Numbered from the stretch's first letter, positions 41,517 through 55,808 are shown. The stretch: DNA of 64,000 bases from Alphaproteobacteria bacterium (GCA_016779005.1 JADHOL010000003.1:1-64000); one strand, 5' to 3'. A program made the numbers and translations. The notes: generated by a model from the letters alone, not told the origin.

Positions 41517-43386
41517 TCTTACAATCCCACAAACTACGCAAGAATTACGTCCTAAAATCACTGTAGTCGGCGTTGGTGGCGCCGGGTGCAATGCTGTCAA
41601 TAATATGATTAACGCTAACCTTGAAGGCGTTGAATTTCTGGTGATGAATACAGACGGTCAGTCACTATCACATTCTCTTGCACCTCGAAAAATACAACTC
41701 GGCTCTGAGATAACCCAAGGGTTGGGTGCTGGCTCCAAGCCTGAGATGGGAAAACTTGCTGCAGAGGAAAGCATGGAAGAGGTTCTAGCTGAACTGAATG
41801 ACTGCAATATGGTATTTATTACCGCTGGAATGGGCGGTGGCACTGGTACTGGAGCTGCCCCTATCATTGCGAAGGCTGCCAAAGATAGAGGCATTCTTAC
41901 CGTTGGGGTGGTAACAAAACCATTTTCGTTTGAAGGCCAGCGACGTATGGCGCAAGCGGATGAAGGCATTAGCGCATTACAAGCCTATGTGGATACCTTA
42001 ATTGTTATTCCTAATCAGAACTTATTCAGACTTGCTAATGAGAGAACAACATTCGCGGATGCCTTTAATATGGCTGATGCGGTTCTTCATCAAGGTGTAT
42101 GCGGTGTAACCGACCTGATGATAAAGCCTGGTATAATTAATCTAGATTTTGCTGATATTCGCTCCGTTATGACTGAGATGGGCAAAGCCATGATGGGTAC
42201 TGGCGAAGGAACAGGAGAAAACAGAGCTATTGAGGCCGCAGAAGCAGCTATCAATAATCCGCTCTTGGATGATACAACAATGCAAGGGGCGCAGGCACTA
42301 TTAATTAACATCACTGGCGGAATGGATATGACGCTGTTTGAAGTTGATGAGGCTGCAAACCGCATTCGAAGAGAAGTGGATGAAGATGCCACAATTATTT
42401 TCGGCTCAGCATTTGATGAGAGATTAGAAGGCATTATAAGAGTATCGGTGGTTGCTACTGGATTTGAAGCAGCTGAGCAAACTGGCTCTCTTCCATTCTC
42501 GAATGCAAAAGCACCTGCCATGTCCAATATTAATGAGGTCTCCCCTATCCCAGGTTTGTTTTCTGCCGCCATTCCAGCAGAGCAGGTGCCAGAGGCACAT
42601 AATATGGGGCGTTTTGCAGATAAGTTATCTCCTCCATCAGAGATGAGCGAGAGCGTGGCAGAAAAAATAGAGTTATCAGACACAAAAACGCCCTCTTCTA
42701 CTCAGTCAGAGAATGATGAGCCATCACAAGCATCCCCACTAGAAAATGATAAAGGCGTTGAGAAAACAGATGCACTGCCAGAGCAAATGAATGCAGCTGA
42801 GCAGAATTTGCCAAAGGCTTCATCCCCTGAGCTCTCGCCGCTCGGATTAATGAATGCACAGGCTACATCTTCTACCTTCTCAGAAAATGAAGCTAATAAA
42901 AGCTCTATTGCAGATGAAAAATTAGGCTCTTTGAAGGTAGAAGAAACAGAGAATACAGCCCAGCCGGTTTTTATTCCTGAACCAACTGAACCAATGTCTC
43001 CAAATGCAAGCTATGCACCTGTGCGACAGAAAACGGGTCTTATGGGCCGAATTTCCCAAATGTGGGGGGCCTCAGCAGCGGAAAGGAGCGATTCACAAAA
43101 ATCAAATCAATCCCCAACTGCCAATTCACTAGGAGGGAGCACACCGTCTCTCTCGCCGCTCTTAGCAAAGAGATCTGATGAGAGTGAACCCGCTATTAGG
43201 CGAGAGTTAGCCCCCCCAATTTCTGATGAGGCAGGAACATCTAATGGCGCAAATGAGACCCCTAAAATTCTGGACTTGCCAACTATTTCTGGTGGTCAGG
43301 CAGCAATGGCGTTTCAAGAAGTTCAAGAGCAAGAAGATCCTGATGAGCTGGATATTCCAGCATTCTTAAGACGTCAGGCAAATTAG
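41506..43386 (+). CDS. ftsZ: Cell division protein FtsZ
   Basis: A 626-residue tubulin-like GTPase that builds the division ring. [16 protein letters not shown], the T4 tubulin signature [10 protein letters not shown] (about residue 107) and the T7-loop region [11 protein letters not shown] are intact. After the globular part (about 1-320) comes a very long linker of about 290 residues, rich in Ser, Glu, Pro and Ala. The chain ends in the conserved tail [14 protein letters not shown], which binds FtsA and other partners. The spacer before it holds a small ORF. Such long linkers are common in Alphaproteobacteria, and this one is at the long end. Confidence 0.96.
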   Translation: MPINLTIPQTTQELRPKITVVGVGGAGCNAVNNMINANLEGVEFLVMNTDGQSLSHSLAPRKIQLGSEITQGLGAGSKPEMGKLAAEESMEEVLAELNDCNMVFITAGMGGGTGTGAAPIIAKAAKDRGILTVGVVTKPFSFEGQRRMAQADEGISALQAYVDTLIVIPNQNLFRLANERTTFADAFNMADAVLHQGVCGVTDLMIKPGIINLDFADIRSVMTEMGKAMMGTGEGTGENRAIEAAEAAINNPLLDDTTMQGAQALLINITGGMDMTLFEVDEAANRIRREVDEDATIIFGSAFDERLEGIIRVSVVATGFEAAEQTGSLPFSNAKAPAMSNINEVSPIPGLFSAAIPAEQVPEAHNMGRFADKLSPPSEMSESVAEKIELSDTKTPSSTQSENDEPSQASPLENDKGVEKTDALPEQMNAAEQNLPKASSPELSPLGLMNAQATSSTFSENEANKSSIADEKLGSLKVEETENTAQPVFIPEPTEPMSPNASYAPVRQKTGLMGRISQMWGASAAERSDSQKSNQSPTANSLGGSTPSLSPLLAKRSDESEPAIRRELAPPISDEAGTSNGANETPKILDLPTISGGQAAMAFQEVQEQEDPDELDIPAFLRRQAN

Positions 43387-43427
43387 AGCTCCTGCAACAA
43401 TTTGTAACTAAACGTGATTTGTATATT

Positions 43428-43455
43428 ACCCAGACACTCGCTAGTTTGTCTGGGT
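43428..43455 (+). promoter_or_regulatory. Hairpin immediately upstream of lpxC
   Basis: A perfect 9-bp stem (43428-43436 with 43447-43455) ends six bases before the lpxC start codon. There is no T-run, so it is a poor terminator for ftsZ. It covers the place where the lpxC ribosome site should be and so may control translation, or act as a partial terminator between ftsZ and lpxC. Confidence 0.55.
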
Positions 43456-43461
43456 ATTATT

Positions 43462-44412
43462 ATGACTAAAGGTTTTAAATTGAATTACTTACAATCTACG
43501 ATAATAGAGCCCTTTTCCTTATCTGGGGTTGGGGTTCATACCGGGCGTGCCATAACCGCTAGAATTGAACCCTCTGATACAAATTCAGGAATTTGTTTCT
43601 GGCGTGAGGATATTCACGAACAGAATAATAAAATCCAAGCGCACATAAATAATACAGTTAGTGCATCGTTATGCACCCGAATAGAAAATAATGATGGGGT
43701 TGGGATTAACACCATAGAGCATTTTATGTCAGCTCTATTCGCAATGGGAATCGATAATGCCAATATCTATGTTGACGGTCCTGAAATGCCTATCCTTGAT
43801 GGTAGCTCAGAGCTTATTGTAAAAGCACTCCTTAAAGCAGGACAAAGGCAGCAAAAATATCCCGCAAGCTATCTTAAAATTCTAAAAGAAGTGAGCATTA
43901 TTAACGAGAATGGCGCATGGGCGCGCATCAACCCATCCTCTAATTTAGAGTTGTCCCTTCATATAGACTTTCCCGATCCCGGGATTGGACAGCAAAAAAT
44001 TGACTATTCTTTTACAACGTCAAGCTATATTGAAACGATTTCTCCTGCACGAACATTCTGTATGTTGCGTGACGTTGAAAATATGCAACATGCAGGGCTT
44101 GCCAAAGGCGGTACACTTGAAAATGCAGTTGTCGTAGATAACGGAAAAATCCTGAATGAGGGCGGTTTGCGTATGAATGATGAATGCGTGCGTCATAAAG
44201 CGTTAGATTGTATGGGCGATTTGTTTCTTACTGGCATGCCTATTTTTGGAAAAATTGAGGCGTTTAGGCCCGGACATGCATTAACCTTAAAATTGTTGCA
44301 TACGCTCATGGCTGATAAATCAGCCTATGTTGTTAAAACAATTTCAGAGGATGTTGCTCCAGGGCGCGGTTTTGTTAATCTGCCAAAATCTGCTGCGGCA
44401 ATCCCTGCTTAA
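43462..44412 (+). CDS. lpxC: UDP-3-O-acyl-N-acetylglucosamine deacetylase
   Basis: A 316-residue zinc enzyme for the committed step of lipid A synthesis, so the organism makes lipopolysaccharide. IEHFMSALFAMGIDNA gives the first zinc histidine, and VRHKALDCMGDLFL the other His and Asp ligands; HALTLKLLHTLM lies near the end. The ATG at 43462 is chosen because MTKGFKLNYLQSTI fits the family start, and the frame further upstream runs through a hairpin. LpxC follows ftsZ in many proteobacteria. In E. coli it is degraded by FtsH; nothing here shows that. Confidence 0.94.
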   Translation: MTKGFKLNYLQSTIIEPFSLSGVGVHTGRAITARIEPSDTNSGICFWREDIHEQNNKIQAHINNTVSASLCTRIENNDGVGINTIEHFMSALFAMGIDNANIYVDGPEMPILDGSSELIVKALLKAGQRQQKYPASYLKILKEVSIINENGAWARINPSSNLELSLHIDFPDPGIGQQKIDYSFTTSSYIETISPARTFCMLRDVENMQHAGLAKGGTLENAVVVDNGKILNEGGLRMNDECVRHKALDCMGDLFLTGMPIFGKIEAFRPGHALTLKLLHTLMADKSAYVVKTISEDVAPGRGFVNLPKSAAAIPA

Positions 44413-44542
44413 ATATCAAAAAATAGTTCCAACACTTAAAGTGTCTAGCCGTATCACCTGCGAGATGGTACTATATTGCAGTGTTGAAAAATCTCATTTT
44501 CATCATAGAACCTATGATTATAGAATAGATTAAGGAAAGCAG

Positions 44543-45385
44543 ATGACTATCAGTAATCCGTATAGTTCTGCTGTGTTTGCAGCTTTATTATCGTTATTTC
44601 TATTCTTTTCAGCGTGTAGCTCTAATCAAAATACAGACGATCTTGACCAAATAGACCTGCCTGTTGATTCCCTCTATAATAAAGCGCTGGATTCTGTTTA
44701 TAACGGCAATCCAAAAGAAGCAGCGTCATTATTTGAAGAAGTCGAGCGCCAGCATCCCTACTCTAGCTGGGCTGTAAAATCCCAAATCATGGCTGCTTGG
44801 GCCTATTATGAAGCCAATGATTATCCCCGAGCATTATCAACACTTGAGAGATTCATCGAATTATACCCAGCTCATGAAGATACCGAATATGCATATTATC
44901 TACGTGCATTATGCTATTATGAACAGATTGTTGATGTAGAGCGAGATGCCGCAATGACCAAACGCTCGATGGATGCTTTTTCAGAATTGCTTCGTCGTTT
45001 TCCAGATGGAGTATATGCACAAGACGGTCAATTAAAGCGCGATCTGGCTAGCTCAAACTTAGCTGGAAAAGAAATGGCAGTTGGAAGATTCTACCTCAAA
45101 CAAGGATATATCTCAGCAGCAATCAACAGGTTCCAAACTGTAACAGACAAGTATCAAACCTCTAATCAGGTTCCAGAGGCCTTATATAGGCTGACTGTTG
45201 CCTATAATATGATGAACCTAGATGACGAAGCTGAGAGAGCGTTAAAAGTAGTGCAGTATAATTTCCCAAATTCCCCTTGGACAGAAAAAGCAGAGGCTTT
45301 AATGGGTGTTGTGGGCAGCAGTGATGAGACTGACCAAAAAGGGGTGGTAGGCAGCATCATTAGTAGAATTAACATTTTTAAGTAA
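44543..45385 (+). CDS. bamD: Outer membrane assembly lipoprotein BamD
   Basis: A 280-residue lipoprotein. The signal peptide ends in the lipobox LFFSACSSN, with the lipidated Cys near residue 25. Five TPR-like repeats follow (SLYNKALDSVYNGNPKEAA, AWAYYEANDYPRALSTLERF, and further copies). BamD works with BamA to insert outer-membrane proteins and is essential in E. coli. The start has AAGGA nearby. RecN starts five bases after the stop, a neighbour pair common in Alphaproteobacteria. It was formerly called ComL or YfiO. Confidence 0.93.
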   Translation: MTISNPYSSAVFAALLSLFLFFSACSSNQNTDDLDQIDLPVDSLYNKALDSVYNGNPKEAASLFEEVERQHPYSSWAVKSQIMAAWAYYEANDYPRALSTLERFIELYPAHEDTEYAYYLRALCYYEQIVDVERDAAMTKRSMDAFSELLRRFPDGVYAQDGQLKRDLASSNLAGKEMAVGRFYLKQGYISAAINRFQTVTDKYQTSNQVPEALYRLTVAYNMMNLDDEAERALKVVQYNFPNSPWTEKAEALMGVVGSSDETDQKGVVGSIISRINIFK

Positions 45386-45389
45386 ACTC

Positions 45390-47054
45390 ATGCTGGTTCA
45401 CCTAAGCATCCGAAATATTGTATTAATCGAAAAATTAGATCTTGAATTTAATTCAGGATTAACAGTTCTCACTGGCGAGACAGGTGCTGGAAAGTCAATT
45501 CTGCTTGATGCATTAGGCCTGGCGCTTGGGAGCAGGGCTGATTTCTCGCTGGTGCGGCATGGGCATATATCGGCGCAAGTAACAGCTAGTTTTATCATTC
45601 CATCAGAACATCCCGTAAGAGATCTATTGATTGAGGCTGGAATCCCAATGCAAGATGAGCTGATTTTACGGCGTCAGTTACGCCAAGACAGGTCACCAGC
45701 CACTATCAATGATGAACCAGTATCTGTATCTTTGCTTCGCAAATGCGGGGATTTGCTTGTTGAAATACAAGGCCAGTTTGAAGGACGTGGTCTTCTTGAT
45801 ACCAGCACCCATCTCACTCTTCTAGATAGGATTTCTGGACATCCACACCTTGTTGTCAGCACCCAAGAAGCCTTTCAGCATTGGCGTCAATCACAGCAGA
45901 ATTATAATGATGCGGAAGCAATATTCATAAAGGCTCGAGCAGAAGAAGACTGGCTAAGAGAGTCTTTGACAGAATTAGATATGCTTCTGCCCGTTACTGG
46001 CGAAGAAGAAGAGCTCATGACGGAGCGGAATGTTCATGCAAATGCGAATAAAATTATTCAAGGATTACAATCTGCTCATGAAATTCTAAGTCATGATGAT
46101 GGCGCTATTAGCAAGCTAGGGTCTGCAAGCGCCCATCTAGATAAAATAGAAACGCTTGGTAGTAGTCTTGTAAATCCGGCAATTGAAAAATTACAGCAAA
46201 TTACATTTGAATTAAATGAAGTAGAAACAGAACTTCGCGATGCTGCTGAGAATTTAGATGCAGATCCAAGGCGGCTTGAAGAAATTGATGAAAGACTTCA
46301 TTTGCTTCGCTCCCTAGCGCGAAAACATAATTGCTCTGCAGATAATTTAGCTGAGTTGTATCATAGCTTCCAAGAAAAAATTACGCGTCTAGATGACGAA
46401 ACAGATAATATTGCCCAGCTCCGCTTACAACGTGATGCTGCTTATGAGCAGTATGTAAAGAAAGCCAAGGAGTTAAGTGCTTCCAGAATTACCGCAGCAC
46501 ACATCTTAGATCAGCAGGTTATGCAACAGCTTCCTGTTTTAAAACTTGAAAGCTCGGAATTTAAAACAAATATCCAATTATTAGATGAAGATAGGTGGAG
46601 CGCAACTGGTATTGATAAAGTACGCTTTGAGGCTCGCACCAACAAAGGTCAAGCAATCGGTGCCATCGATAAAATAGCCTCCGGAGGAGAATTAGCAAGG
46701 TTCTTGCTTGCGCTTAAAGTTGTATTATCTGAAGGAGAGCCAGATAAATGTCTTATATTTGATGAGGTGGATTCTGGTGTTGGTGGCGCGGTTGCAGATG
46801 CGGTTGGATCCCGCCTTTCTGCATTGGGAAAAACAACACAAACTCTGGTGATTACCCATTCACCGCAAGTAGCTGCCAAGGGACAAAATCACTTAAAAAT
46901 AAGTAAGCTGTCAGTTGGCGATAGCATTATCAGCAATACAACGCTTCTTGATGCGGATGGTCACCGCGAGGAAGTAGCCCGTATGCTTGCAGGAGAACAA
47001 ATAACCGATGCGGCAAGAATGGCTGCTCGAACCTTGATCGATGCTCGTCGTTGA
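45390..47054 (+). CDS. recN: DNA repair protein RecN
   Basis: A 554-residue SMC-like ATPase of double-strand break repair. LTGETGAGKSILLDALGLALG is the Walker A start (about 30), a long coiled coil occupies about 150-380, and the C-terminal part has the signature IASGGELARFLLALK and Walker B CLIFDEVDSGVGG. Length matches the E. coli protein. It lies between bamD and ligA, five bases after bamD. No LexA-type box was recognised in front of it, which is expected if it is read from the bamD transcript. Confidence 0.95.
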   Translation: MLVHLSIRNIVLIEKLDLEFNSGLTVLTGETGAGKSILLDALGLALGSRADFSLVRHGHISAQVTASFIIPSEHPVRDLLIEAGIPMQDELILRRQLRQDRSPATINDEPVSVSLLRKCGDLLVEIQGQFEGRGLLDTSTHLTLLDRISGHPHLVVSTQEAFQHWRQSQQNYNDAEAIFIKARAEEDWLRESLTELDMLLPVTGEEEELMTERNVHANANKIIQGLQSAHEILSHDDGAISKLGSASAHLDKIETLGSSLVNPAIEKLQQITFELNEVETELRDAAENLDADPRRLEEIDERLHLLRSLARKHNCSADNLAELYHSFQEKITRLDDETDNIAQLRLQRDAAYEQYVKKAKELSASRITAAHILDQQVMQQLPVLKLESSEFKTNIQLLDEDRWSATGIDKVRFEARTNKGQAIGAIDKIASGGELARFLLALKVVLSEGEPDKCLIFDEVDSGVGGAVADAVGSRLSALGKTTQTLVITHSPQVAAKGQNHLKISKLSVGDSIISNTTLLDADGHREEVARMLAGEQITDAARMAARTLIDARR

Positions 47055-47083
47055 GTTGGCAGTTGAGTTAGCAGTTGCGTTAA

Positions 47084-50956
<3,873 letters not shown>

Positions 50957-50963
50957 CTAATCT

Positions 50964-51866
50964 CTACCTTTTGGTATAATTGGTTTTGGGCGCAAGCAGG
51001 AGTGTTGACCATGCATCCATCTGAATATGTTGCATCACAAATAAATGATGATGTCGATAAATAGCCCGAATATCACGCATTTGACTTGTCAGAAGACCTG
51101 AGAGAATAACCCTGCCATTAGATGCGAGGTTTTGAGCAATTAGCGGTGCAAATTGTTTCAATGGTTTTGCAAGAATATTCGCAACTATCAAATCAAATTT
51201 GTGCTTTCCACGGAGCCTTTCATGCGAGAAACCATCAGAATGAAGTGCAAAAAATGCCGTCTTTGGATATTGGTTTATATGCCAGTTTTGGCGTGTGGTC
51301 TCAACTGATATTTTATCATAATCTGCTGCCATAACAGCGGCACTAGGATTAAGGGATTTTGCCGCCATTGATAATATCCCGCTCCCACATCCTAAATCAA
51401 GTATTCGCCTAATATGTCTTTTTGAGCGAGATGCGTTTTGTATTGCTAACAGACACCCTTTTGTTGTTGCGTGTGTTCCAGAGCCAAAAGCTTGTGCAGC
51501 ATCAACGCATAACGGAAATAAACCCGTAGGTGCTGGGTGTGTAATATGACTGCCATGCACCCAGAATCTGCCTATCTTAAATGCGGGAAACTCTTTTCGG
51601 TTTTCATGCACCCAATCTGTTGGCGGTAATTTTTGAAGCTGTACAGATTTTATGTTCGCAAGCAAGCATCTACTGAGATAAAAATCCACCTGCTCTAGGC
51701 TTGGCTCTATATCGAATAAAGCAACTACCTTAGTGAGCTGTTTTGTATCTTCCCGCCTTTCAAGAGAAATCGCATTAGCATCGAGTAATTGCTCAAAGAT
51801 GGCCTCCAATTCTGCTGTGGGGCCGGTACACTCTACCTGTAATTCATAAAATGTCTGCGCGATCAT
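50964..51866 (-). CDS. prmA: Ribosomal protein L11 methyltransferase
   Basis: A 300-residue SAM-dependent methyltransferase that modifies ribosomal protein L11. Residues 1-60 form the small substrate-recognition domain. FGSGTHATTKGCL and LDLGCGSGILSMAAK (about 158) are the SAM-binding core, and DLIVANILAKPLKQFAP carries the family NILA motif. It lies between uvrD and pepP, seven bases ahead of pepP. Function is not essential in E. coli. Confidence 0.92.
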   Translation of the reverse strand: MIAQTFYELQVECTGPTAELEAIFEQLLDANAISLERREDTKQLTKVVALFDIEPSLEQVDFYLSRCLLANIKSVQLQKLPPTDWVHENRKEFPAFKIGRFWVHGSHITHPAPTGLFPLCVDAAQAFGSGTHATTKGCLLAIQNASRSKRHIRRILDLGCGSGILSMAAKSLNPSAAVMAADYDKISVETTRQNWHINQYPKTAFFALHSDGFSHERLRGKHKFDLIVANILAKPLKQFAPLIAQNLASNGRVILSGLLTSQMRDIRAIYRHHHLFVMQHIQMDAWSTLLLAPKTNYTKR

Positions 51867-51894
51867 CTAGCTAAACACTCCCTAATTTGCGGCA

Positions 51895-54159
51895 TTATTT
51901 ATGACTGACAAAGCTAGCAATGACTTTCTTCCTACCTGCTTTATCAAACTGTATGTCGAGTTTATCCCCTTCAACGCCAAGGACATCCCCCATCCCAAAT
52001 TTCATATGAAACACTCTATCGCCAATAGAAAATGTGATTTGTTGTTGCTGCTCGATTATCCCGCCTGAATCTCTGCGAGGGGCGGCACGGTTAGCTGTTG
52101 TATTAGATGCCATTCTTTGCCAGCCTGCACCATATCCAGGCTTTCCAACACGGGTTTCTGCCTGTCCTATCATTATAGGCTCTACACGCCCAATAGACAG
52201 CCCCCGTGCCATATCTTCAATTAAGTTTCGCTCTGGTAATTCAGATATAAACCGAGATGGGATAGCAGATTGCCACAAGCCATGAATGCGTCTGTTTGCA
52301 GCAAAACTTATAAACAAGTTACGTCTTGCCCGCGTTATTCCAACATAGGCTAATCTGCGCTCTTCTTCTAGGCCAGCCCCCCCATTTTCTTCCAGAGTTC
52401 GTTGGCTTGGAAACACGCCCTCCTCCCAGCCAGGCAAAAACACGGTATCAAACTCTAAACCCTTGGCAGCATGAAGTGTCATTAAAGTCACTTCACCTTC
52501 TGTTGTTTGCGTTTCATTATCCATTACAAGGGAGATATGCTCAAGGAAGCCAGATAAACTCTCAAATTCTCCAATGGCAGAGACTAATTCTTTTAGATTC
52601 TCTAATCTTCCTGGGGCATCTGGGGATTTATGCATTTGCCACATTGTTGTATAGCCAGCTTCTTCTAATATCGTTTCTGCTAGTTCCGCAGGCGGCATGT
52701 CTGAGCGAGCAGAATGCCAGCGCATAATATCATCGATAAATTTACATAAAGCCCGTTTTGCTTGTGGTTTAAGCTCGTCTGAGTAAGAAAGATTTGTAGC
52801 CGCCGCAAATAACGGTATATTTTGCGCTCTTGATAATTGGTGTATCAGCTGTAGCGAGGCCTCACCCAAGCCACGTTTCGGGGTGTTAATTATCCGCTCA
52901 AATGCCAGATCATCTGATTGTTGATATACCAACCTTAGATATGCCAGTGCGTCTCTAATCTCAGCGCGCTCGTAAAACCGTGTCCCAACCACGCGGTAGG
53001 GAAGGCCTATCGCAATAAAGCGTTCTTCAAATTCACGTGTTTGGTATCCAGCCCGAACCAAAACAGCCATAGAAGATAGCTGTTGTCCGTCTTTTAAAAG
53101 AAACTCTATCTGGTTAGAGATAGTGCGAGCCTCTTCACTACCATCCCAATAGCCAGCAACGCGTATTTTCTCGCCATCTGATTCTGCTGTAAAAAGGGAT
53201 TTACCAAGACGTCCTTCATTATGGGCTATTAGTGTCGATGCTGCTGCTAATATATGTCCCGTAGAACGGTAATTTTCCTCTAGGCGAACAATATCTGCAC
53301 CTGGAAAATCTTTCTCAAACTTAAGAATATTGCCGACTTCAGCGCCTCGCCACCCATAGATTGACTGATCATCATCCCCAACGCAGCACAAATTGCCATG
53401 TGCAGCAGAAAGCAATCTTAACCAGAGATACTGAGCAACATTTGTATCCTGATATTCATCTACCATAATATGCGTTAGGCGATTTTGATATTTCTGTAAG
53501 ACATCCAGATTCTGGTTAAAAATGGTAAGCATATGTAATAGAAGATCGCCAAAATCAGCTGCATTTAATGTCAAAAGCCGTGATTGATAAGCGCTGTATA
53601 ATGTTTTAGCTTTTCCTTGCGCTGCATCCCCTGCTTCTGATTTCGTGATTTTATCTGGCGTAAGACCTCTATCTTTCCACCTGCTAAATAAGCCCAAGAT
53701 CATTCGTGGTGGCCAACGTTTTAAATCCAGACCCTCTGCTTCCATGACTTGCTTAATTAATCTTAACTGATCATCTGTATCTAAAATTGTAAAATTAGAT
53801 TTTAATCCAATCAGCTCAGCATGACGGCGAAGCATCTGTGCGGCAACGGAGTGAAAGGTACCAAGTGTGATCTGCTCCGCCATTGGGCCTACCAGCTCAA
53901 CCGCCCGAATACGCATTTCCCGAGCTGCTTTATTGGTGAATGTAACCGCTAATATATTGAATGGATTAGCAGTTCTTGTCGCAATTAGCTGCGCCAGACG
54001 AGACGTTAGAACACGTGTTTTTCCAGTTCCTGCTCCTGATAATACAAGCAATGGTCCATCTAAATTCGTAACAGCTTGCTGTTGTGGCTGATTTAGACCT
54101 TGTAACCAAATAGGGTGTAAGTCTCTTTGCGTTATTTCACTATTAGTTTCTAGATTCAT
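51895..54159 (-). CDS. uvrD: ATP-dependent DNA helicase, UvrD/PcrA family
   Basis: A 754-residue superfamily 1A helicase acting in nucleotide excision and mismatch repair. Motif Q and motif I are LNQPQQQAVTNLDGPLLVLSG and GAGTGKTRVLTSRL; then motif II VDEYQDTN, motif III GDDDQSIYGWRGAE, motif IV VRLEENYRS, motif V TLMTLHAAKGLEFD and motif VI RRLAYVGITRAR. The C-terminal Tudor-like tail (GDRVFHMKFGMGDVLGVEG) is the part that contacts RNA polymerase. It is first of the minus-strand set with prmA and pepP. Confidence 0.95.
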   Translation of the reverse strand: MNLETNSEITQRDLHPIWLQGLNQPQQQAVTNLDGPLLVLSGAGTGKTRVLTSRLAQLIATRTANPFNILAVTFTNKAAREMRIRAVELVGPMAEQITLGTFHSVAAQMLRRHAELIGLKSNFTILDTDDQLRLIKQVMEAEGLDLKRWPPRMILGLFSRWKDRGLTPDKITKSEAGDAAQGKAKTLYSAYQSRLLTLNAADFGDLLLHMLTIFNQNLDVLQKYQNRLTHIMVDEYQDTNVAQYLWLRLLSAAHGNLCCVGDDDQSIYGWRGAEVGNILKFEKDFPGADIVRLEENYRSTGHILAAASTLIAHNEGRLGKSLFTAESDGEKIRVAGYWDGSEEARTISNQIEFLLKDGQQLSSMAVLVRAGYQTREFEERFIAIGLPYRVVGTRFYERAEIRDALAYLRLVYQQSDDLAFERIINTPKRGLGEASLQLIHQLSRAQNIPLFAAATNLSYSDELKPQAKRALCKFIDDIMRWHSARSDMPPAELAETILEEAGYTTMWQMHKSPDAPGRLENLKELVSAIGEFESLSGFLEHISLVMDNETQTTEGEVTLMTLHAAKGLEFDTVFLPGWEEGVFPSQRTLEENGGAGLEEERRLAYVGITRARRNLFISFAANRRIHGLWQSAIPSRFISELPERNLIEDMARGLSIGRVEPIMIGQAETRVGKPGYGAGWQRMASNTTANRAAPRRDSGGIIEQQQQITFSIGDRVFHMKFGMGDVLGVEGDKLDIQFDKAGRKKVIASFVSHK

Positions 54160-54419
54160 AAATTAACCATATTCTAATATAAAGGGCTACGATTGGGTTC
54201 TTATATGGGGTACTGATATAGGCCCCTTAAATAGATTTTTATTCTTGGCCATCTGGCATACAAATACACATTCTTATTCCGCAATAGATGGCTGTGAAAC
54301 CTTTATAAGATACTCGCTCTTATATACCAATAATTGTGCCTCATTGATAAACAACAGATTAATAAAGATCACTATTGAGTCTAGCAAAAATTCAATGATA
54401 TCGATATATGTAAACTATT

Positions 54420-55184
54420 ATGAAATTTAAGTTTATGAAAATCCACCAATTCTATCTACCCATTATGATTTGTCTTGGTTTTATTTTAACAAGCTGCAGC
54501 GGCGTAGATAAGTCAGATGCCTCTCTCAACAGAGACCCGTTTGAGAATACAAACAGGCAAATCTACGCCTTTAATGACAGTGTTGATACATTAATATTAG
54601 AACCCGTAGCCTATGGCTATAAAAAAGCAATCCCGCAAAGTGCTAAGACAGCGGTTGCAAACCATGTGTTCTGGGCTGGGCTGCCTAATACTGCTCTAAA
54701 TTCTGGACTTCAAGGCAATTGGGAAAATGCAGCTTTATCTAGCCTGCATTTTTCTGTGAATGCGCTAACGCTTGGGTTAATAAACCTCGTCTCTGAAGAA
54801 GAGCCCCCGGTAAGTCAAGATTTTGGCAAAACTTTGAGTGTATATGATATCCCAGAAGGGCCTTATGTTGTGCTTCCAATATTAGGGGGGAAAACAAGTA
54901 GACACGCATTTGGGCAAGTTGCAAATATGATTGTTAATCCGTATTCTGCCCTTGAGGAGAAAAAAGCCATAAGCCAAGCAGTATCAATGCAACCTGTATT
55001 ATCTACTATATCATGGAGAGCTGCTAATTTTGACATTGTAAATGACATAAAATATAATAGTCTTGATGGATATGTAAGAGCGCGTTCGGCTTATTATCAG
55101 TTACGGTTTGGGGAGATGCCGTCTTCCAGCATTCACAAATCTGAGGCAGACTCTCTTTTTGATGATTTAGATTTTGAGGAATAG
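54420..55184 (+). CDS. mlaA: Outer membrane lipid asymmetry lipoprotein MlaA
   Basis: A 254-residue lipoprotein (VacJ). The signal peptide ends in the lipobox FILTSCSG, with Cys near residue 28. DPFENTNRQIYAFNDSVD and VSQDFGKTLSVYDIPEGPYVVLP are strong MlaA features. It forms a channel in the outer membrane that removes misplaced phospholipid and hands it to MlaC. The start may be the ATG at 54420 or 54435. MlaC follows with a two-base gap. The inner-membrane MlaFEDB transporter is not in the window. Confidence 0.93.
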   Translation: MKFKFMKIHQFYLPIMICLGFILTSCSGVDKSDASLNRDPFENTNRQIYAFNDSVDTLILEPVAYGYKKAIPQSAKTAVANHVFWAGLPNTALNSGLQGNWENAALSSLHFSVNALTLGLINLVSEEEPPVSQDFGKTLSVYDIPEGPYVVLPILGGKTSRHAFGQVANMIVNPYSALEEKKAISQAVSMQPVLSTISWRAANFDIVNDIKYNSLDGYVRARSAYYQLRFGEMPSSSIHKSEADSLFDDLDFEE

Positions 55185-55185
55185 G

Positions 55186-55806
55186 ATGACAGTTTATTCG
55201 AAATTATCTGTATTATTACTTTCGGTCTGCATGCTTTGCGGTATTTTTATAAATAATGCTGCCCTTGCTTCAAAGACAGATAATGCGGTTAGCCTTGTTA
55301 ATGAATTATTAGACGAAGTCTCAAATATTCAGAAAACAGAGATATCCATAGAGCAAAGACGAACTGATTTCCTAAAGCTCATCTATGCATATTTTGATAT
55401 TAATATCATTGCAAAAGCGTCAACTGGTCCCTATTGGCGGGCAGCAACGTCAGATGAAAAAGAGCATTATACCAAACTAATTTCGGAATTAATTGCAGAT
55501 GTTACATCATCTCAATTAGGTGATATTGATAATTTTAGTTTTGATTTTCAATCCTCTATCCCTAAGGGAGATAAAATGGTTATGGTATCAGGAAATTTGC
55601 TTGTTCCTAACCAATCTATTCCTAAAATCTCAGTAAAATGGCGGGTTTCAACGCCTGATAGTGATATAGCAAAAATCATTGATGTCGAATTTGAAAACAT
55701 ATCAATGCTCGTAACCCAAAAGCAGGAAAACGTCGCGATTATCCGAAAAAATGCAGGTTCTTTTCCTGCGCTGATTGAGGCGATAGAAGGTAAGTTACGT
55801 AAGTAA
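55186..55806 (+). CDS. mlaC: Periplasmic phospholipid shuttle MlaC
   Basis: A 206-residue exported protein of the MlaC/Ttg2D family. The signal peptide ends near AALA (about 31). The mature domain has FLKLIYAYFDINIIAKAS, GPYWRAATSDEKEHYTKL and WRVSTPDSDIAKIIDVEFEN, the usual order. It ferries phospholipid between MlaA and the inner membrane. The ATG at 55186 follows GAGGA at good spacing; the upstream TTG lies in mlaA. The gene converges on ettA with only two bases between. Confidence 0.92.
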   Translation: MTVYSKLSVLLLSVCMLCGIFINNAALASKTDNAVSLVNELLDEVSNIQKTEISIEQRRTDFLKLIYAYFDINIIAKASTGPYWRAATSDEKEHYTKLISELIADVTSSQLGDIDNFSFDFQSSIPKGDKMVMVSGNLLVPNQSIPKISVKWRVSTPDSDIAKIIDVEFENISMLVTQKQENVAIIRKNAGSFPALIEAIEGKLRK

Positions 55807-55808
55807 TT

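Noticed and set aside
42090-42683. A 197-residue minus-strand frame inside ftsZ
   Set aside because: It is a shadow of ftsZ coding sequence, and the plus-strand product is unmistakable.
54245-54430. A 61-residue plus-strand frame before mlaA
   Set aside because: It is AT-rich, has no ribosome site, runs into the mlaA start and has no family features. The space is better explained as the mlaA promoter.
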